Position numbers and translations under genes: made by a program
Source of the DNA: Apteryx mantelli
Taxonomy: Eukaryota > Chordata > Aves > Apterygiformes > Apterygidae
Reading direction: 5' to 3'
Length of the DNA stretch: 64,000 nucleotides
Assembly: GCF_036417845.1 (NCBI RefSeq)
Contig: NC_089990.1
Span: 1,805,501 to 1,869,500 of the forward strand
The notes under the pieces: model-generated
What the model saw: the letters and a program-made list of their open reading frames with translations, nothing else
Databases searched by the model: none
Told to the model about the DNA's origin: nothing
Shown: positions 21,757 through 36,385 of the stretch, piece by piece
Numbering within the stretch: position 1 is the stretch's first letter
Layout of the letters: every line of letters begins with the position of its first letter

Positions 21757-24700
21757 GCGACAGGGCACGCGCCGCCGCGCCCCGCTCTGCTCCGCTCCCC
21801 CCGTTCTGAACCGGAGGCGCCGCGGCTCCAGCACTGTCATCGCCGGGCAAGAGGCAGCATTATATATATAAAAAAACAATGCAAAAATAATAATAATCAC
21901 ACACTGTTTTTCTTAAGAGCATGTGGGTGTGGCAAATGCACAGCCAAGGCGGGATAACACAGCCAGGATACAGCTCCCCCCCCCCCCAAAAATCAAAGAA
22001 GTTACCCCAAAAAAGCTGCTGCTGCAGATATGATGTTAAAACAGCCCATAGCAAAGCTAATAAAAACAAGGCCTGCTAAAGAGCTCGGCGTCGTTAGTGT
22101 CAGAGTCGCAGGCGGCAGTAATTGAATACAGCGGTAATTGGACGTTGCAGCCCGTGTTTGCGGCTCCTCCTGGGCAGCCGCAGCCGGCCGGCATTCCCTT
22201 GGATCCTCCGCCGTCCAAGGGGGCTCCTCTCCCCCCGCCGCACCCTGGTGCGCCAGAGCTTGGAGAGGCGCCCGAGCAGCTCGTTAGCAGCGCTCGTTTC
22301 CCCGGGTCCGAGGTTAATGAGGCGCAGCCGCTCCAGATGCTCGTGGCGGGCCGCGGTGGAAAGGCGAGTCCCGAGGACTCGTCCCGCCATGGGCCGGGGC
22401 GCGGGAACGGCGCCCTCGGCCGCGCGGCCGGCGAAGCGGCGGCGAGATCCCCGCGGCTTCGGATGCGGCCGAAGCGGAGAGCCGCGGCGACGTGGGGCGG
22501 AAGGGTTTTCCCTGGGTTCCCTGGCGGGGAGCAGCGAGTGCTGCGAAGCGCTGAGGATTTAGCGCGGCGGATAAACTCTGCAGCAGGGAACGTTGCTGGC
22601 GGCAGCGGGATGGGAAGCGGCATGGGCAGCGGGCACCGGCCACGTGGCGCTATTTCCCCGAGGGCCTCGTCTGGGAGGTGAGAGACCGGACTTGAGGAAT
22701 AGCGGCAGGGCCGGGAGAGGAGCCGGCGGGGAGGCTGCCCTCCTCGGGAGGCGGCGGAGCGGCCGGCGGAGCGGCACGGATGCTCCCTGCCAGCTGCCGG
22801 CCTCCAAGCTGTGCTCGGCTCCTCGCTGCTGCCGCGACCGGGCTCCAAAAAGCCGCTTTTGTTCTTTTGAGCGCCTGTAATCGGGGGCAGGACCCGCGCC
22901 GGTGTCGGGGCCGGGGGCGGCAGCGCGCCGGCTGCGAGCGCTCGCGGCCTCGGCGTCGCCGGCGAGGAGGCGGAGGCGTGACGGCAGAGCCGAACGGCTT
23001 GCAGGACAAATCCCCAGCCGCCGACCCGAGCACGTTCCTGGATCGTTTTCCAGAACTGACCCCGATGCTTGCTCGGATTAGTCTGCCGAGTCCAATATTA
23101 TTGCAATTAAACGCGGCCCCAGGCAGCTTTGCCAAGCTATAAACTCACGCTTGGTGTCTTGGAGCATCCAATTTGCCTGCACCTGGTAAAACCGCTCATT
23201 ACTGCTGCTCGGCGGTTCCCTCTCCTCGGGAACCCCCTTCCTGGGGGCAGGGCCGGCAAGGGTGCGCGGCCGCTCCGGGGAGCCGCTCCCGGGGCTGCCA
23301 GCTCCCGCTGTGCCGCTCCTCGGCCGCCCGCTTTGGGCTCGAGGCTCCTCTTCGATTAGCGGGGGTGAAACCACCCTTTTTTCAGGTTAGCGGAGGGGAA
23401 GCAGCAAGTTTTACCTTTTCTGAGCAGAGTTAGGTTAACTTGTAGCGGAGAGTTTCCCGCTTCCCCCTCTGTCCTCGTTATCTTCTTCCAGCGTTCCCAG
23501 CTACCTGTGCCCGCTCCCACCGCATCCCTGTGACCTCCCCATCCAGCCGGCTAAGCCCGCTGCTCATCCCCGTTGCCGTGACGGCCCTTGCCAGAGCCCC
23601 TGTCTCTAATTAAGGCGACGGCCCCCCTGGATGATTAGCTGTGATGAGGATTTCCCGGGGGAAATGCCCAAGCTTTGCTTCCTGTTTTAATGGGAAAACG
23701 GCAGCTTGTTAATTACAGCTGCTCGTCCCAGCGGACACCCAGCTTCTCCCAGTGCTGTGTCCTCTCGGAAGGCGTTGCAGGGCTCGTTGGGCGAATCCCG
23801 AGGACGCGCGTCCCTCCCCGTCCCCCATCCCCGCCTTCTCCCCAGATTTACCTGGGGTAGCGCAGCAAACGGTGCCGCTGCCTGCAAAATACTGGCAGCA
23901 ACTAGGGTGGTACTGAGAACGGCCAAATTACTTTTAAAAATGAATACGCTGTTATTTCCTGCAAAAGTACCAAGAGCAACTCAAGAATGCTCTGGAAAAG
24001 CTCTTCCGTGGGGATGCGGTCCCTGTGTTCGCAGGCAGGCGGCACGCAAAATCCAAACGGCAAGAAACTCGCTTGGCCCCGAAGTCCCCGTGGAAAGGCA
24101 TGTCCTAACGCTGCTTTTAGATACCGCCGAAAACGCGAGCAGGCAGGTAGCTCTTGGAAATCCGCTTCGTTTTGCTTCTCTCTAATGTCCTTTAGGATGC
24201 GCTGTTTTAGCACAGCTGCAAAACTGAAGGCGGACAGCGAGCCCGCCTTCCTCGTTGCAGGTACGTTGGGCGTCTTTGGAGTTGGCCCCTTTCCTAGGCG
24301 GCAAAACTCTTTGTGCTCTCCTGGAGTCGTCTAGCGAGTCTTCTGCGCTAAAAACGCAGGGCGAGGGCGTTGAAGTGGAGCTTTGGGGAGTTCGGGTCAA
24401 TTATATCTACTTGGCCTCGCTGGAGATCGGCCAGAAATAAAACCAGAATGGAAGAAACACTGATTATACGGTTTCTTTAGGAAGTGCATTTGGGTAAAGG
24501 ACAATGATGGGAAATCAGTGAGCTTTTCCCGTTGATTTAAGCAGAAAACAAACTTCTTACTGTCTTAAATTCCGACAGGTCCTTTATAATAGCAAGAGGA
24601 AGCAGGTCGCGTGCAATAAGTGCAAAGATATCGAAAGCCGTTGAAAACCGGAGCCATAAGGCTCACTCTTTAAACAGCCCTGGGAGTTCGCTGCTCACCT

Positions 24701-26400
24701 GTAACGTTGCTCTGTGCGGATGTTTGACGGGAAGACACCGGAGTCTCCGTTGGGAGGCGGCGTGCCTTTCGTCCCGGAAAGCGAGCTGTGGGGCGGTGGG
24801 GGCAGCTGCAAGCCGCCGTTAGCCAGCAGACCTTTGCCGTGCGCGTTTGCGAGCAAGCGCAGGCGGTTTCCGCAGCTGCCGAAACACCCGGAGGAGCCGC
24901 GGCCAGGCCTTTCGCCTTGCGGCACGGGCTGGGAAGGGGAGGGGAGGGGAGGGAAGGTGCTTTACGCCTAGAAGAAATGGGGCGGCAGGACGTGGACGTT
25001 CACGTGATGCAACGGGGTTGTGCAAGGGGCAAAGGAGTCGCCTTGCGCTGCCCCACTGCCGTGTGCCGGCGGCACTGAATAGCTCCGGGGGCAGGCTGGG
25101 GACCTCGTGGCCGTGCGTGGGTGCCGTGCTTCCCTCCGGGCAAATGAGCAACCGAGGAAAGGAAAGGGAACGGCACCAGGGAAATGCCAGTGCCTCAGTG
25201 GGGTTTCTAGGAGCAGGGGCGGGAGCGCCAGCGCGGGGCTGAGCGCGGCCGGTGGGTCGTTGTCACCAGGTGAGCGACTGCGGTGTCCGGTGGGGTGAAA
25301 GCATCTGCTCAACCTCCAATGGTTGAGGTTTCACCGAGGTCTCTCTCTGCAAGGATTTGCCGGTGTTTCATAAGCTGCCAGCTCTCGGCAGTCTTTCGCT
25401 CCGTTTTCATTAAATTCGTCAGAATGACGTTGTCTCTGAGACCCCAACCATCTGCCAGGTTTGCCTGAAGTGAGCCAACGGGGCGGGAATGTTTTAGGGG
25501 GAAAGCGTACAAATGCATGCGGAGTCTGCTTGTGCAGGCTGTGTTTCCACAGGAAACCAGGATAAAAGCGAGCTTGTTCCTACCCGGTTCTCCCGAGTCT
25601 GCTGTGACAACTGCCTTTTTTGGCCTGTGGGAACAAATCAGCGACTGCCAGGGCTAAAAGCCTGATCTGTGACAGTTTAGGCAAAAGCCAAGGCCTCGTA
25701 AATCTGTGCTCTGTCAGTTGGCCCATGTGGGACTGGCTCGTCACCGCGTTACGTATGTTTGTGGGGTAGGAGCCCTGCGTAGGGGACCTGGGCTCTGGAA
25801 ACCCTGATGCACTGCAGCTGCTCCTTCGGCTCGTCCCGCAGCCAGCAAACGTCTCCTACGGGAAACCCGGCTGGCCTCAGCCACAGGCGCCGGCTCTGGG
25901 CGACCCACACGGGAGCCAGCGTTAGTCAGGCAAACTCTTCAGCTGCGGCTGGGGAAGACAGACTGGTCGAGCTGTAGGAGACAGTGGTTCTGGCTCCACC
26001 ATGCCTGGAAAACCCCTCCAGAAGATTCACGTTGCAAACATTAGCTTGGCTTTCGAAGCGTGTTTTTTTTCCTTTCCTCCTAGCACAGCTGGGACCTGGG
26101 CAGCCTCTCGCAAGGCGGCGGGGTCCCCACGGTGCCCCACGCACGCACGGGAAGCCCTGCGGTGCGGCACTGGTGGTGTCCGGCCCTCGGTGGGGAGCCC
26201 CTGGCTGCTCGCGGGCATCCCGATGCGTGGGCACGCGCATCGCACGCAATAGCTCCAGCGAGAGACGAGCAGTCTAGCAAAGGACTTTGCAGGGATTAAG
26301 GGAGACCACAGGCTCTTCCTGGTTTAGCTACAGCTGAGAGGAAAGCGTCTTGCCCTTCCAAGGCAGGATCGACTGTCACGTCCTCTGGGGGTCTGTGTTT
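21757..26400 (+). other. NALF2 intron 1, third CpG-rich part
   Basis: CpG-rich DNA to about 25.3 kb, then less so. It includes two TAATTG homeodomain-type cores at 22119-22124 and 22135-22140. All long frames (for example 22057-22848 minus) are Arg/Ala/Pro-rich artefacts of GC content. No gene is recognised. Confidence 0.5.
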
Positions 26401-26835
26401 GGCAATAGGTGCCTTCATACCAGTGAGAGAGTGACAAAGCCAGGGAGCTTAGAAAGGAGACACGAATGATTAAAGGGCTGGGAGAGAGGCTTACAGGAAA
26501 TGTAAGAGAGTAAATCAGTCGAGCTTGCCTAAGTTATGACTAAATGGGGAGTATGATACATCTGCAAATATTAGAAATGTGTAAACACAAAGAAAGGAGA
26601 AGAATGATTTATGGAATGATTGAAAGGAATGAACTTTTGGATGGAAAAATGTAGGTCAAATAACAAGGAAAACTTGTAGGCAGCGAGGTGCGCTGTTCTC
26701 GGCGGTAAAACAACCTCCCCATTGATTGAGATGTTCAACACGAAGCCAGGTGAGGTCCTGCAAAACAGGCTGAGGGCATCAGCTGGCCAACGAGGGATGA
26801 ACTCAGTATCTCCTAAGTGGTCCTTCCACCTCTCC
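26400..26835 (+). mobile_element. CR1/L3-type LINE 3' relic
   Basis: On the plus strand, gattgaaaggaatgaactt, the phrase ggaaaaacttgtaggcagcg, then 'attgattgagatgttcaaca' with cgaagccaggtga and a terminal gtggtccttccacctc follow the order of the CR1/L3 3' domain (aggaaaaacttc...ctggaggtcttcaagcagaggctggatga...ggtcccttccaac). It is strongly diverged and has no open frame, so it is an ancient copy. Confidence 0.5.
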
Positions 26836-29800
26836 CCAGGCGTGTCGGGCTGCAGACAGGTGCGGAGCTCGCACGGGGCCGGACCTCGCGGCGATCCCCA
26901 GGCGGGGTGGTGCAGGCTGCACTCTCCTCCAGGCTGGCCCTTGGGGCAGGTCGGCTGGGGCCGGTGGGATGGGAGGAGGGCTTGCTGCAGGCAGCGCTAT
27001 CCGGGCTGCTTCAGCCTCGCGGAAGAGCGACGCTGCGGATGTTCTTCTGCTCTTGTGAGCGCTTCCATGTCCCTTTGGCACTGCCGAATAATTTAACCCG
27101 AAAGGAAAGAGTGCAACAGAGAATTGCGCTGCTGCTCAGCTGTGTATTGCATCTCTGCATGCTCCTAGAGGGTTGCACTATGAGGCTCTCGCCTTCTGCC
27201 TGCGATATCCAGGCCCTGCAGCAGCTGCTTGTCCTGGTGGAAGGGGAAACGCCCAGTACTGGTTCTAGTCAATTTATTGACTTTGGATCGTGTTTGTTGC
27301 AAATTTAACCTTTTTCCTTTTCATGCATTGTTTGTGGATGGGTGCTGGGTTTTGCCATTGTGTGTGCTACCACTTAGGGTTTGCGGCAGAATTTTTGTGA
27401 GCAAATATAACACTGTGAGCTGTTTATAAACTATCCACTTAACCTATTTGCTATTTATTATTCATAACCATGGAACATCAAAGAGTGTGCGCAAGAGAGA
27501 GAGAGTTAAGGGACAGGGCACTGTTGTTGCTACACGGTTAGAAGACTTGTTGAATAGAAAAAGCCTAAACGATTAGTAACAAAAAGTGAGTAGCAAGTTA
27601 TCTTTTTCTGCTACAATCCTGGTTCATGTCAAATTTGCAGACTGTTCAGGACCCATGAATATTTTCATGCGCGTTCTGTGGCTGGACGCTGCCTTGCACA
27701 GCCAGTGGTTTGCAAAGAGCGGTGAGCTGAGCTCCTTGCTGACGCCGAGGAGTCACTTGTGCTCTTGCCCGTCGGGCATGGCTCTGCGAGACCAAGGCCT
27801 CCAGGGACCCCGGCAAAGCAGAGGTTCCCTGCGACTGCATCCACGCAGCAGGGGCTTTTATTAATGCTGCTCTTCAAAACATGCTTGTAGCCGGGAATTT
27901 GAGGAATCTGCTGAGGGCTCAGGGCAGCTCCTGGTCTCCCTGACTGTTTTAGCAAACGGCGGACATGAATAGTGACACATGTCAACTTGTGCAGTGATCA
28001 TCTAATGTCAACAGACAGCCCACGGGGAACTGCCTGGGCCTAAACCAGTCAGGTCTTGCAGCAGGTGCTGTAAAAGCTTAAAGAATACAACAGAGGGTCT
28101 GAGTTTTCCCTGCTGTTTTGCAACTGCTTCATTCATTATATCTCTGTGAAACTTCTCCGCTACAGGTATTTTAAGTCTAAAGGACTTTTATGATCTTCTA
28201 GACTGATGTCTGGTCTGACACATCTCAGAGAATTTTAGCCAGCAAATTCTGTATCCAGCTCAGTTGCTTATGGTTTAGTTAATACATCCAGGTTTTAATC
28301 CTGAAAATTTTATAACTTAGGGCAGAATTCATCTCATCCAGCTTCAGCCATTTAAAATTCAGGCATCTAATCTAAGCTAGCTGTCACAAATCCTCTGCAG
28401 TCAACAGAGAAAGAGCGCAGCACCTCCAGCTGATCCATCCATGGTTGGGGTGGTCAGGGAACCCGTCTGGGGAGGGATTTATTGTCCTCAGGATGCCCTC
28501 TCTCTGTTGACTATAAAAGCAGTCTGAATAACTTAGATGAAGCCCAAATTTTTAGATCAACATCAGGTAAACTAACTCCATCTTGCATGCTTTAAAACTC
28601 CAGTAGAGCTAAAAACTATGTGGAAAATGTGTTTCATACTGATTTCCACAGGACTTTTTGATAAGGGCAGGTCTATTCCTGCTATGACTTGGGCAGGTGC
28701 TGAACCCAGAACCTGTGCAGCAGCACACGCTTTCCCTCTGCCCTCCTGGTCTGCTTTCATCTCTCTGTTTGTTCCTTTCCCTCTTCCCCTGCTTTGATAG
28801 CAGGGCTGGAGCCCCTGCAGGTTTCTGGAGGAGTGAGATGCAGTAGGATGCATGTGCCCTCTAATGGGGAAAATGAGAATACATCCTCCCTAAGCTATCC
28901 AACACAGAAATTCCCAGCAGGGCAAGATGCTTTGTTCCCAGAAAACTCTCGGGGAAGCTCTGTTGTTGTTTGAAGACCCTTCATATGGCCTGTTTCTAGA
29001 GTTGGTTGCCAACAAGGGTTTCTCCCATGGCGTCCATTTCTCACATGTGTTCCCTGGTTGCCCCGGCAGGCGTAATCCAGAGGTTAGCTCTGGAGACTGC
29101 TATCAAATGTTATAGCACCATACCCTTACAGAGCGTGAGGGGGAGCAAAGCAGAGGGGAGCTGATTGTATGTGAATGTTTATATCTGCTTGTCTCAGTTG
29201 GTGGCATCCTTGGGATGGCCCTCCCCAGCTCTTCCCATCCTTTATGGCTATTGTAGAGCACATCTCTTCAACAGCAAGCTCTCTGGGGTGGAGGTCTCTC
29301 TGTTTTTCTCCAGATTACACACACACACCTGTAGATGTACATAAATAACAGTGTTGTATAGAAGCAGGGGCTCACCAGGCTGGACCAGAGTAAAGATGCA
29401 TCCCATCTAGCTAAGGATTAAAGAGCTCTTAGAGCTCTTCCTATCCTCTCTAGTCAGCAGATGGTTTGAAGCACATTTTATATCTTCTGGTTTTCCATCT
29501 CATCTATTGTAATGCATCATTATCCACTGACATATCTATCCCTTCTTTATGTCCTATTAAGGTCCCATTGAAGAGCAATGATGGATACTCATTTCCCTAA
29601 TGAGAAAAACTAATCGCACTTGCTAAGTGTGATGTGTCAGCCCTGCTGAGTGATCCTTCTTCAGGAGGATCCTCCTGACTCCCCGCCGCCCTGTTGCTGC
29701 TCACATTGTCCCCCCAGGGACTAGAGACTGTTAAGGAAGATGCATGTTAAAGCTCAAGTTGTGGCAGTCTCTGGAGTGCAGGTTGTGCAGAAGAGCAGAC

Positions 29801-32800
29801 CTTGTCTTCAAGTCTATGAGACTGGTCCCACAGCTTCACCTGCAATGTGTTCCCTGTCCGGGGAGGCGAAGAAAGGGGTAAATATCAACCTGATGTGGTT
29901 GGTGGTGGAGGGAACATGAGGAGTGTGGATTTGCTGGGTGCGTTCATTACCAAAGGGTACAGATGGAGCTGGCTGGTCTCCAGGCTGGGTTGAAGATAGT
30001 TGCAGTTATGGATCTGCTAGTGAATTTGACGGGTTCAGCTGTAATGAGTTAGGCTGTAATGGGTCGCTTCACCTACAAGCTTCTCCTGCCCCATTTGTGT
30101 CTGGTGGCAGAGGGATGCCTTGTGCAATTTTGCATCATGTGTCTGTTTGCTGCTTCTCTCTCATGCTCAGCAAAAGGAATGATGCAGCCTGTAGCACAGC
30201 CCCAGGCTCCAAGCTAATAGACTTTCAGTGCGGTTGGCTGGCACCAAGGGAGCTGGTATTTCTGCTGGAGCCCGTGCTAATTTGGAAGCTTGGTAGGAGC
30301 CTGTTTGCAATTTTTCCTCTGGGAAACCTCCAACACGTCCTAAACGCAGCCCCAGGGTCGCCCTGCAGCAGAGCAGGAACTGTCCCTCTGGGCCGGCTTG
30401 TCAGGCCCCTGATTTCCCCTGGTGGCTCTGGGCCAGACCTCGCCATGCCTGGCTGGCACTAGCTGCAGCTCTGGCGGTGGTGGCCTCGCTTCCCAAGCTC
30501 TGCAAACCACCGAGAGCCCGCAGGGCTGGACGGGGACTTTGGCTCGCTTAGAGCCGTGCTCGTGTCCAGCAGGAACCTCAGAGGCACCTCTTGCATGGAA
30601 GTAGCTTTGGACTGCCGGGGCCATGGCAGTTGGAGAAGGGATTTAGGAAGGAGCGAGGTGACGGGGTCTGGGAGGTGAGCACACCCTGCTGACCCCCATC
30701 TCCCCTTCCTCTTGGGGCCACTGCCACAGCCTGGGGAAATAAGCTCAGGCAGGTTCTCATCCAGAATGAGACCTCGAAGCTCTTTCTCCCCGTTGTGTCC
30801 TCAGAGTCTGATTACAGAGTCAGTCCCTTCTCCGGAGCCGTCTCACTTTGTCTAAATAATTAACATCCAACGGGCCAGAGAGAAAAAGCAGAGCTGCAGC
30901 TGAATTTCCCACATCCCAGATGAACGCCCTGACCACAGGGCTATTAACTGCTCTGAAAAGCTTACTCCATGTATTGCGTCCTGGTCCCGATTAAACTTTT
31001 TCTGATGAAAGTTTCACCAAAATTAACATGCTTCCATGAAAATTCTGGTTTTCATGAATTGGCATTTTCCAGGAAAAAAAAAAAAAGACATGAGAAAACA
31101 ACTTGCCAAGAATTTCCCAAACAGCTTTAATCCTGAGACCTTACCATGGTCCAAACAAATGATAAGGATCTATGCAAAACATGGAGAAACAAAGAAGGGA
31201 TGTTTTTACAGCTTCCAAAAAATAAAAATCCAGCTGGAAGGAGAAGCACGGGGTTTACTCCAAGCGCTCTGAGGAGGGAAATTCATTCCCTTTGACTCAC
31301 AGGGAGTGCTTTCTAGTTGATTTCAAAGGAAGTTGGATATGGTCATTAATGTGACCTCAATTTTGTAGCTAGTGCCTTGATACATTCATAGATGAGCTGG
31401 AAATGCCACGGAGGGTGCTCTTCTTCCCATCGCTGTCATGGATTTCTCGCAGTCCGAGGAATGACTGCTCACCACAAGAAACAAGAGATCGCTTGAAGAC
31501 AAACAGTTTCCCCCGTATGCGGTTCTCGGGAGCTCAGGACGATGCCGGAGACACAGTCCCAGCAGAGCCGTCGGTGGGCTTTCGCTGGGCAGCCCTGGGG
31601 CGGGCGCCAACCCACCCCAGGGCTTAGCTAGAAAGGCGCGACCTCCACGCTCCTCCGCTTGCTCTTCAAAACTTGGTTTTTTTCCTGGTGAGAAGGGCCA
31701 CCTCGCTCTGCTGCGAGACCTAGGGGAGAGGAGGGACAGCAGAGCTGACGGCCCTGACGGGCAGAGTTTATGCCACCTCCTCCGGTCCCAAGTTGCAGGC
31801 TAGCCGCCAGGTAGCTTTTATTGCTGGAAATTGTGCAAAGTGCAGCTCTAACCAGCTAAAAGGTGAGTGCGACTTTCTGTTTTGGGAGAGCACAGGAGCA
31901 TTTATAGCGCTGGGTAACACACTCGTTGGGGTATGTAGCTATCAAAATCTGCCTGTGAAATGAAGTATTCCTTATGAGAGCTGCTCATTTGAGCCAGAAG
32001 AAACAGCATGGGAAAAAGTGCAAGATTTCTGTGAATTGGGAGTCCCCCCAGAACCAGGTAGATTGTTGCAGAAGATGAAACGGATTTTATTCTGTGGCAG
32101 AAAAGGATGAATCCGAGGCGACTGTAACAACAGTGTGCTCTCATTACCAGAGCTCGGCACAGCAGCTAGCTGTGTCCCAGCAGTGCCCATATGCTTCTGG
32201 CAGGCAGCTTTTCCAGTAGTTGGAGAGCTTTGGAAATTGCCAAAAAAGGTTAGTCTGCAGTCTGTTTTGCAGTCCAGCACCCAGTGTTCACAGCTGACGG
32301 TGACCAGTGCAAAATGCATTAGAGGAAGCGTGAAATCCTCACCCTGCCCCGGGGTGTGCAGCACCCTGAGAGGTAACCCCAGCCCAAGAGCCAGGTTGTC
32401 CCCACTTGAAAGGCTCGGGAATCCCTTCAGGTGGGGCACAGCAGACGCTGGCCTTGCTCACACAAGTGCATGTACCTGCGTTTCCTCCCTTGGCTACTGT
32501 TTTGCTGTGGAGGTGCTTGCAACGGCAGAGACCGTAGTCCCGTTCGGCTTCCTGGGCTCCCGTCCTCTTTGCCTCTGTAAGTGCCTGGCCGGTGCTGAGT
32601 ATTGCAGCGTTGAAGGTTACACGTGCGCTCAACGGACAGCATTGCTTAGCCGTCTGGAGGTTCCTCCTCTGCCCAGTCTCAGGGAAGAGAAAAGTGCAGT
32701 TGTTGGTCTTGGAAAGGAAATAAAGTGAAATTTTCATGTTTGAATTTTTCAAAGCTCTCAGACCTCCAGTCCCGGCAGAGTTACAGTGATGTGTTGCGAT

Positions 32801-33119
32801 GCACCAGTGCCCATCTGTAGGGGACAGTAGTCCATAGTGTTAATTTGCTTTACTCTTGTGATGGTTCTGGGTTGTTAGATGAGTTCCACAGTATCTAACA
32901 CCTTGATGGTTTCTTTTAATAGTTAATACAGTAAGTAACCCAGATGTATTGAGAAATGTTTCCTGAGTGAGCTAAGTGAGGTAAGAGGAAAAATCTCTCC
33001 TTCCCTTCTCGGGAAATCTCTCCTTCCATTTCACCCCTGCTCAAAACCAAGCTTCTGCAGTAGTTTGGCTGCCCAGGTGTTTGCGGAGGTGACGTTTTCC
33101 TCTCGGTGACTTCCTTTAG
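26836..33119 (+). other. NALF2 intron 1, AT-richer distal part
   Basis: CpG density drops sharply from about 26-27 kb and the DNA becomes AT-richer. One old CR1-type relic (29340-29600) is recognised. A segment at about 30970-31080 has inverted gaaaatt/aattttc-like words reminiscent of the element at 42180-42470. The intron ends with a pyrimidine-rich tract and acceptor ...ttcctttag at 33119. Confidence 0.55.
29340..29600 (-). mobile_element. CR1-type LINE 3' relic (antisense)
   Basis: Phrases such as caggctggaccagagtaaag, catcccatctagc, 'gtcagcagatggtttgaagc' and acattttatatcttctgg keep the order of a reptile/bird CR1-type 3' region read in antisense (actgggtcagaccaaaggtccatctagcccag ... 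gtcagttaatggtt ... gcatgaggatttatatcccttc). Copy is diverged and old; boundaries approximate. Confidence 0.45.
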
Positions 33120-34374
<1,255 letters not shown>

Positions 34375-36385
34375 CGCAGAGGGGAAAGGAGATCTCCAAG
34401 AAGAATGCCAGATCTTTTTCCACTAAGGGGGGCACATGCTATTCCTCCAATGGGAGGCACGGGATTGGGGGTGACGCACACACACACACCCCCGCACATA
34501 CCCCCAAGAGCTGCTCGCCGCGGGGCATCCCCGTGATGAAGAGTCTCTAATGCGCACAGGGCTGCGGGACTCGGCTTTGAGAAGGGTTCGGTCAGAAGCA
34601 GCCCGGCAGCTCCGCGCGTCCGGCCTCGTAGAGGCGCTGGGCGCCGGCGCAAGAAGGTACGGCAAAGGGGCAGGGAGAACGGAGCGGGGGTGCCTTTGCA
34701 AGAGGTGTCCCCCGTGGGATTGCTGCAGATCTCCCAGGCATCTGACAGGTGTGCCGTGTGGCACCCGCCTTACCTGCCACCTAAATGCCAAGAGTTTAAA
34801 AATCGACCTAACCCCGATTTCTCTTCCTCCTTGGTCTCTAAAGCCCAGCATCCTGCGTTCCCCAGTTGCCAGGTGGGGTGTGGAAGCAGCACCTCTGTCC
34901 AAATCCTTGCCCCTCTCCTATCTGGGGAAAAAAAATGCCAGCTCAAAGGCAGTCCCCATCTTTCGTGGAAGGGCGAGGAGCCCTCAGCGTGCCGTTCCTG
35001 ACCAGACAGCCCGGCCCGGGCTTGTCCTTTTGCTGAGAGGAGTTGTGGTGTAGGAATGGGAAACGCTCTCTGTCCTGCACGGGGTTCATCTCGGTCAGGT
35101 CCTTACCTCTCTCCTCCGGCTTGGCTCTCCCACTCTTCTCTTGTACAAAGAGGTGGAGAGGGAGAGAGGATGGGGTGGAGCAGGCAAGGATGTTCCCAGG
35201 GTTCCTAATGCTCCACTTTGCAATGTATCCTGATGATTTCATTTAACTTTTTGTTTTCTCCTTTGTTTTCTTTCCTCAGTGGAAGGGTTTGTCTCAGAGA
35301 GGAGTTAGGGAGATGTGACTCAAGCAGTGCACAGACTCAGCTAAGGGAGACTTCAAGTTTGTAGTCGGTTCAAGAATAATAACAATTGGATGAAAGGCTT
35401 CAAAAGGCATCTTTCCGTGCTTCTTGTACGAATCATGTAGTAGACGGCATAAGGGCTGGGCAAAAGGGCTGGAGAAATCTGGCTTGTGGACATCTAGTCT
35501 CCCCTGCAGAGAACAGGCGTTAATGAACCCCAGTTGGGGAGGAGAGTGTTTATGAATATTTTTTATCAAGAGCTACTTCCCAGATCAGAAAATTTCTAGG
35601 AGCCCTTTTGGGACAGCTGGACTCAGATGAGCAAGGTGCCATCTGGTGCAGCCTAAATTGACTCACTTTTTTTTACCTGAGCTCAGTTTATCCAGGTACT
35701 CAGTCCCAAACAGATTTCAGATCCTGACTCTAATATGGGACTTCCAAATCCTCCATCCACCCACAAGGAACTATACTCAGAATAATTCTTGGAAGGTGGT
35801 GTGTGGGATACTTCACTGTGCATCCTGCCGTGGGCAAGGATTCTTCCTGTGGGGCCTGTTTTCAAGGCAGTTTCTCTCAGTCGCTCGTTATTTACTGTGA
35901 CAAGTTGGTACAATCTAGCAAGAATGAATGATACTGTGAGAGGCCTGGATGGAAACAGGAAGATGAACTAAATTGGGAATGAAGAAAGAACTAAGGATCA
36001 GATATTAGAGAAAAGAAAGTTCATTCTGGATATGGGGTGAAGGAAAAGATGAATATGCGTTTTAACACTGTGGTGGTGGTGTGAGGTGAAGTACATGGAG
36101 ATGGGGAAGCAGGTTGCAGTCAGCTGCAAAATGTCTAAATCGCAATATGGATGTAAACCTGGTCATTTCCTGTAGAGGAGAAAGTATGACTCTTCCTCTA
36201 CTTCTAGACTGCCTCTTCCCAGATACCCTACAGCAGAGCACAGATTGGCATTTTTGTGGTCCTGCTGGTAGGCAGGGACCAAGCAAAGAAGAATATTTTG
36301 CTGCATCTCAAACCAATCCCAGATCCCTGTGAGGGTCAAAAAAGTCACAGAGTTCAGGACAATAAATATTTTGTGTTTTCTGGTC
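34375..36385 (+). other. Likely NALF2 3' UTR
   Basis: From the stop codon to the first AATAAA (36361) lie about 2 kb with no family-like open frame. A (CA)n-like short tract occurs at 34477-34489. The UTR extent is inferred from the poly(A) signal and lacks transcript support; longer forms are possible. Confidence 0.5.
36361..36366 (+). terminator. Candidate NALF2 poly(A) signal AATAAA
   Basis: The first canonical AATAAA after the stop codon, followed by a GT-rich stretch (ttttgtgttttctggtctgt) typical of the downstream cleavage element. This combination makes it the best candidate end of the NALF2 transcript. Confidence 0.55.
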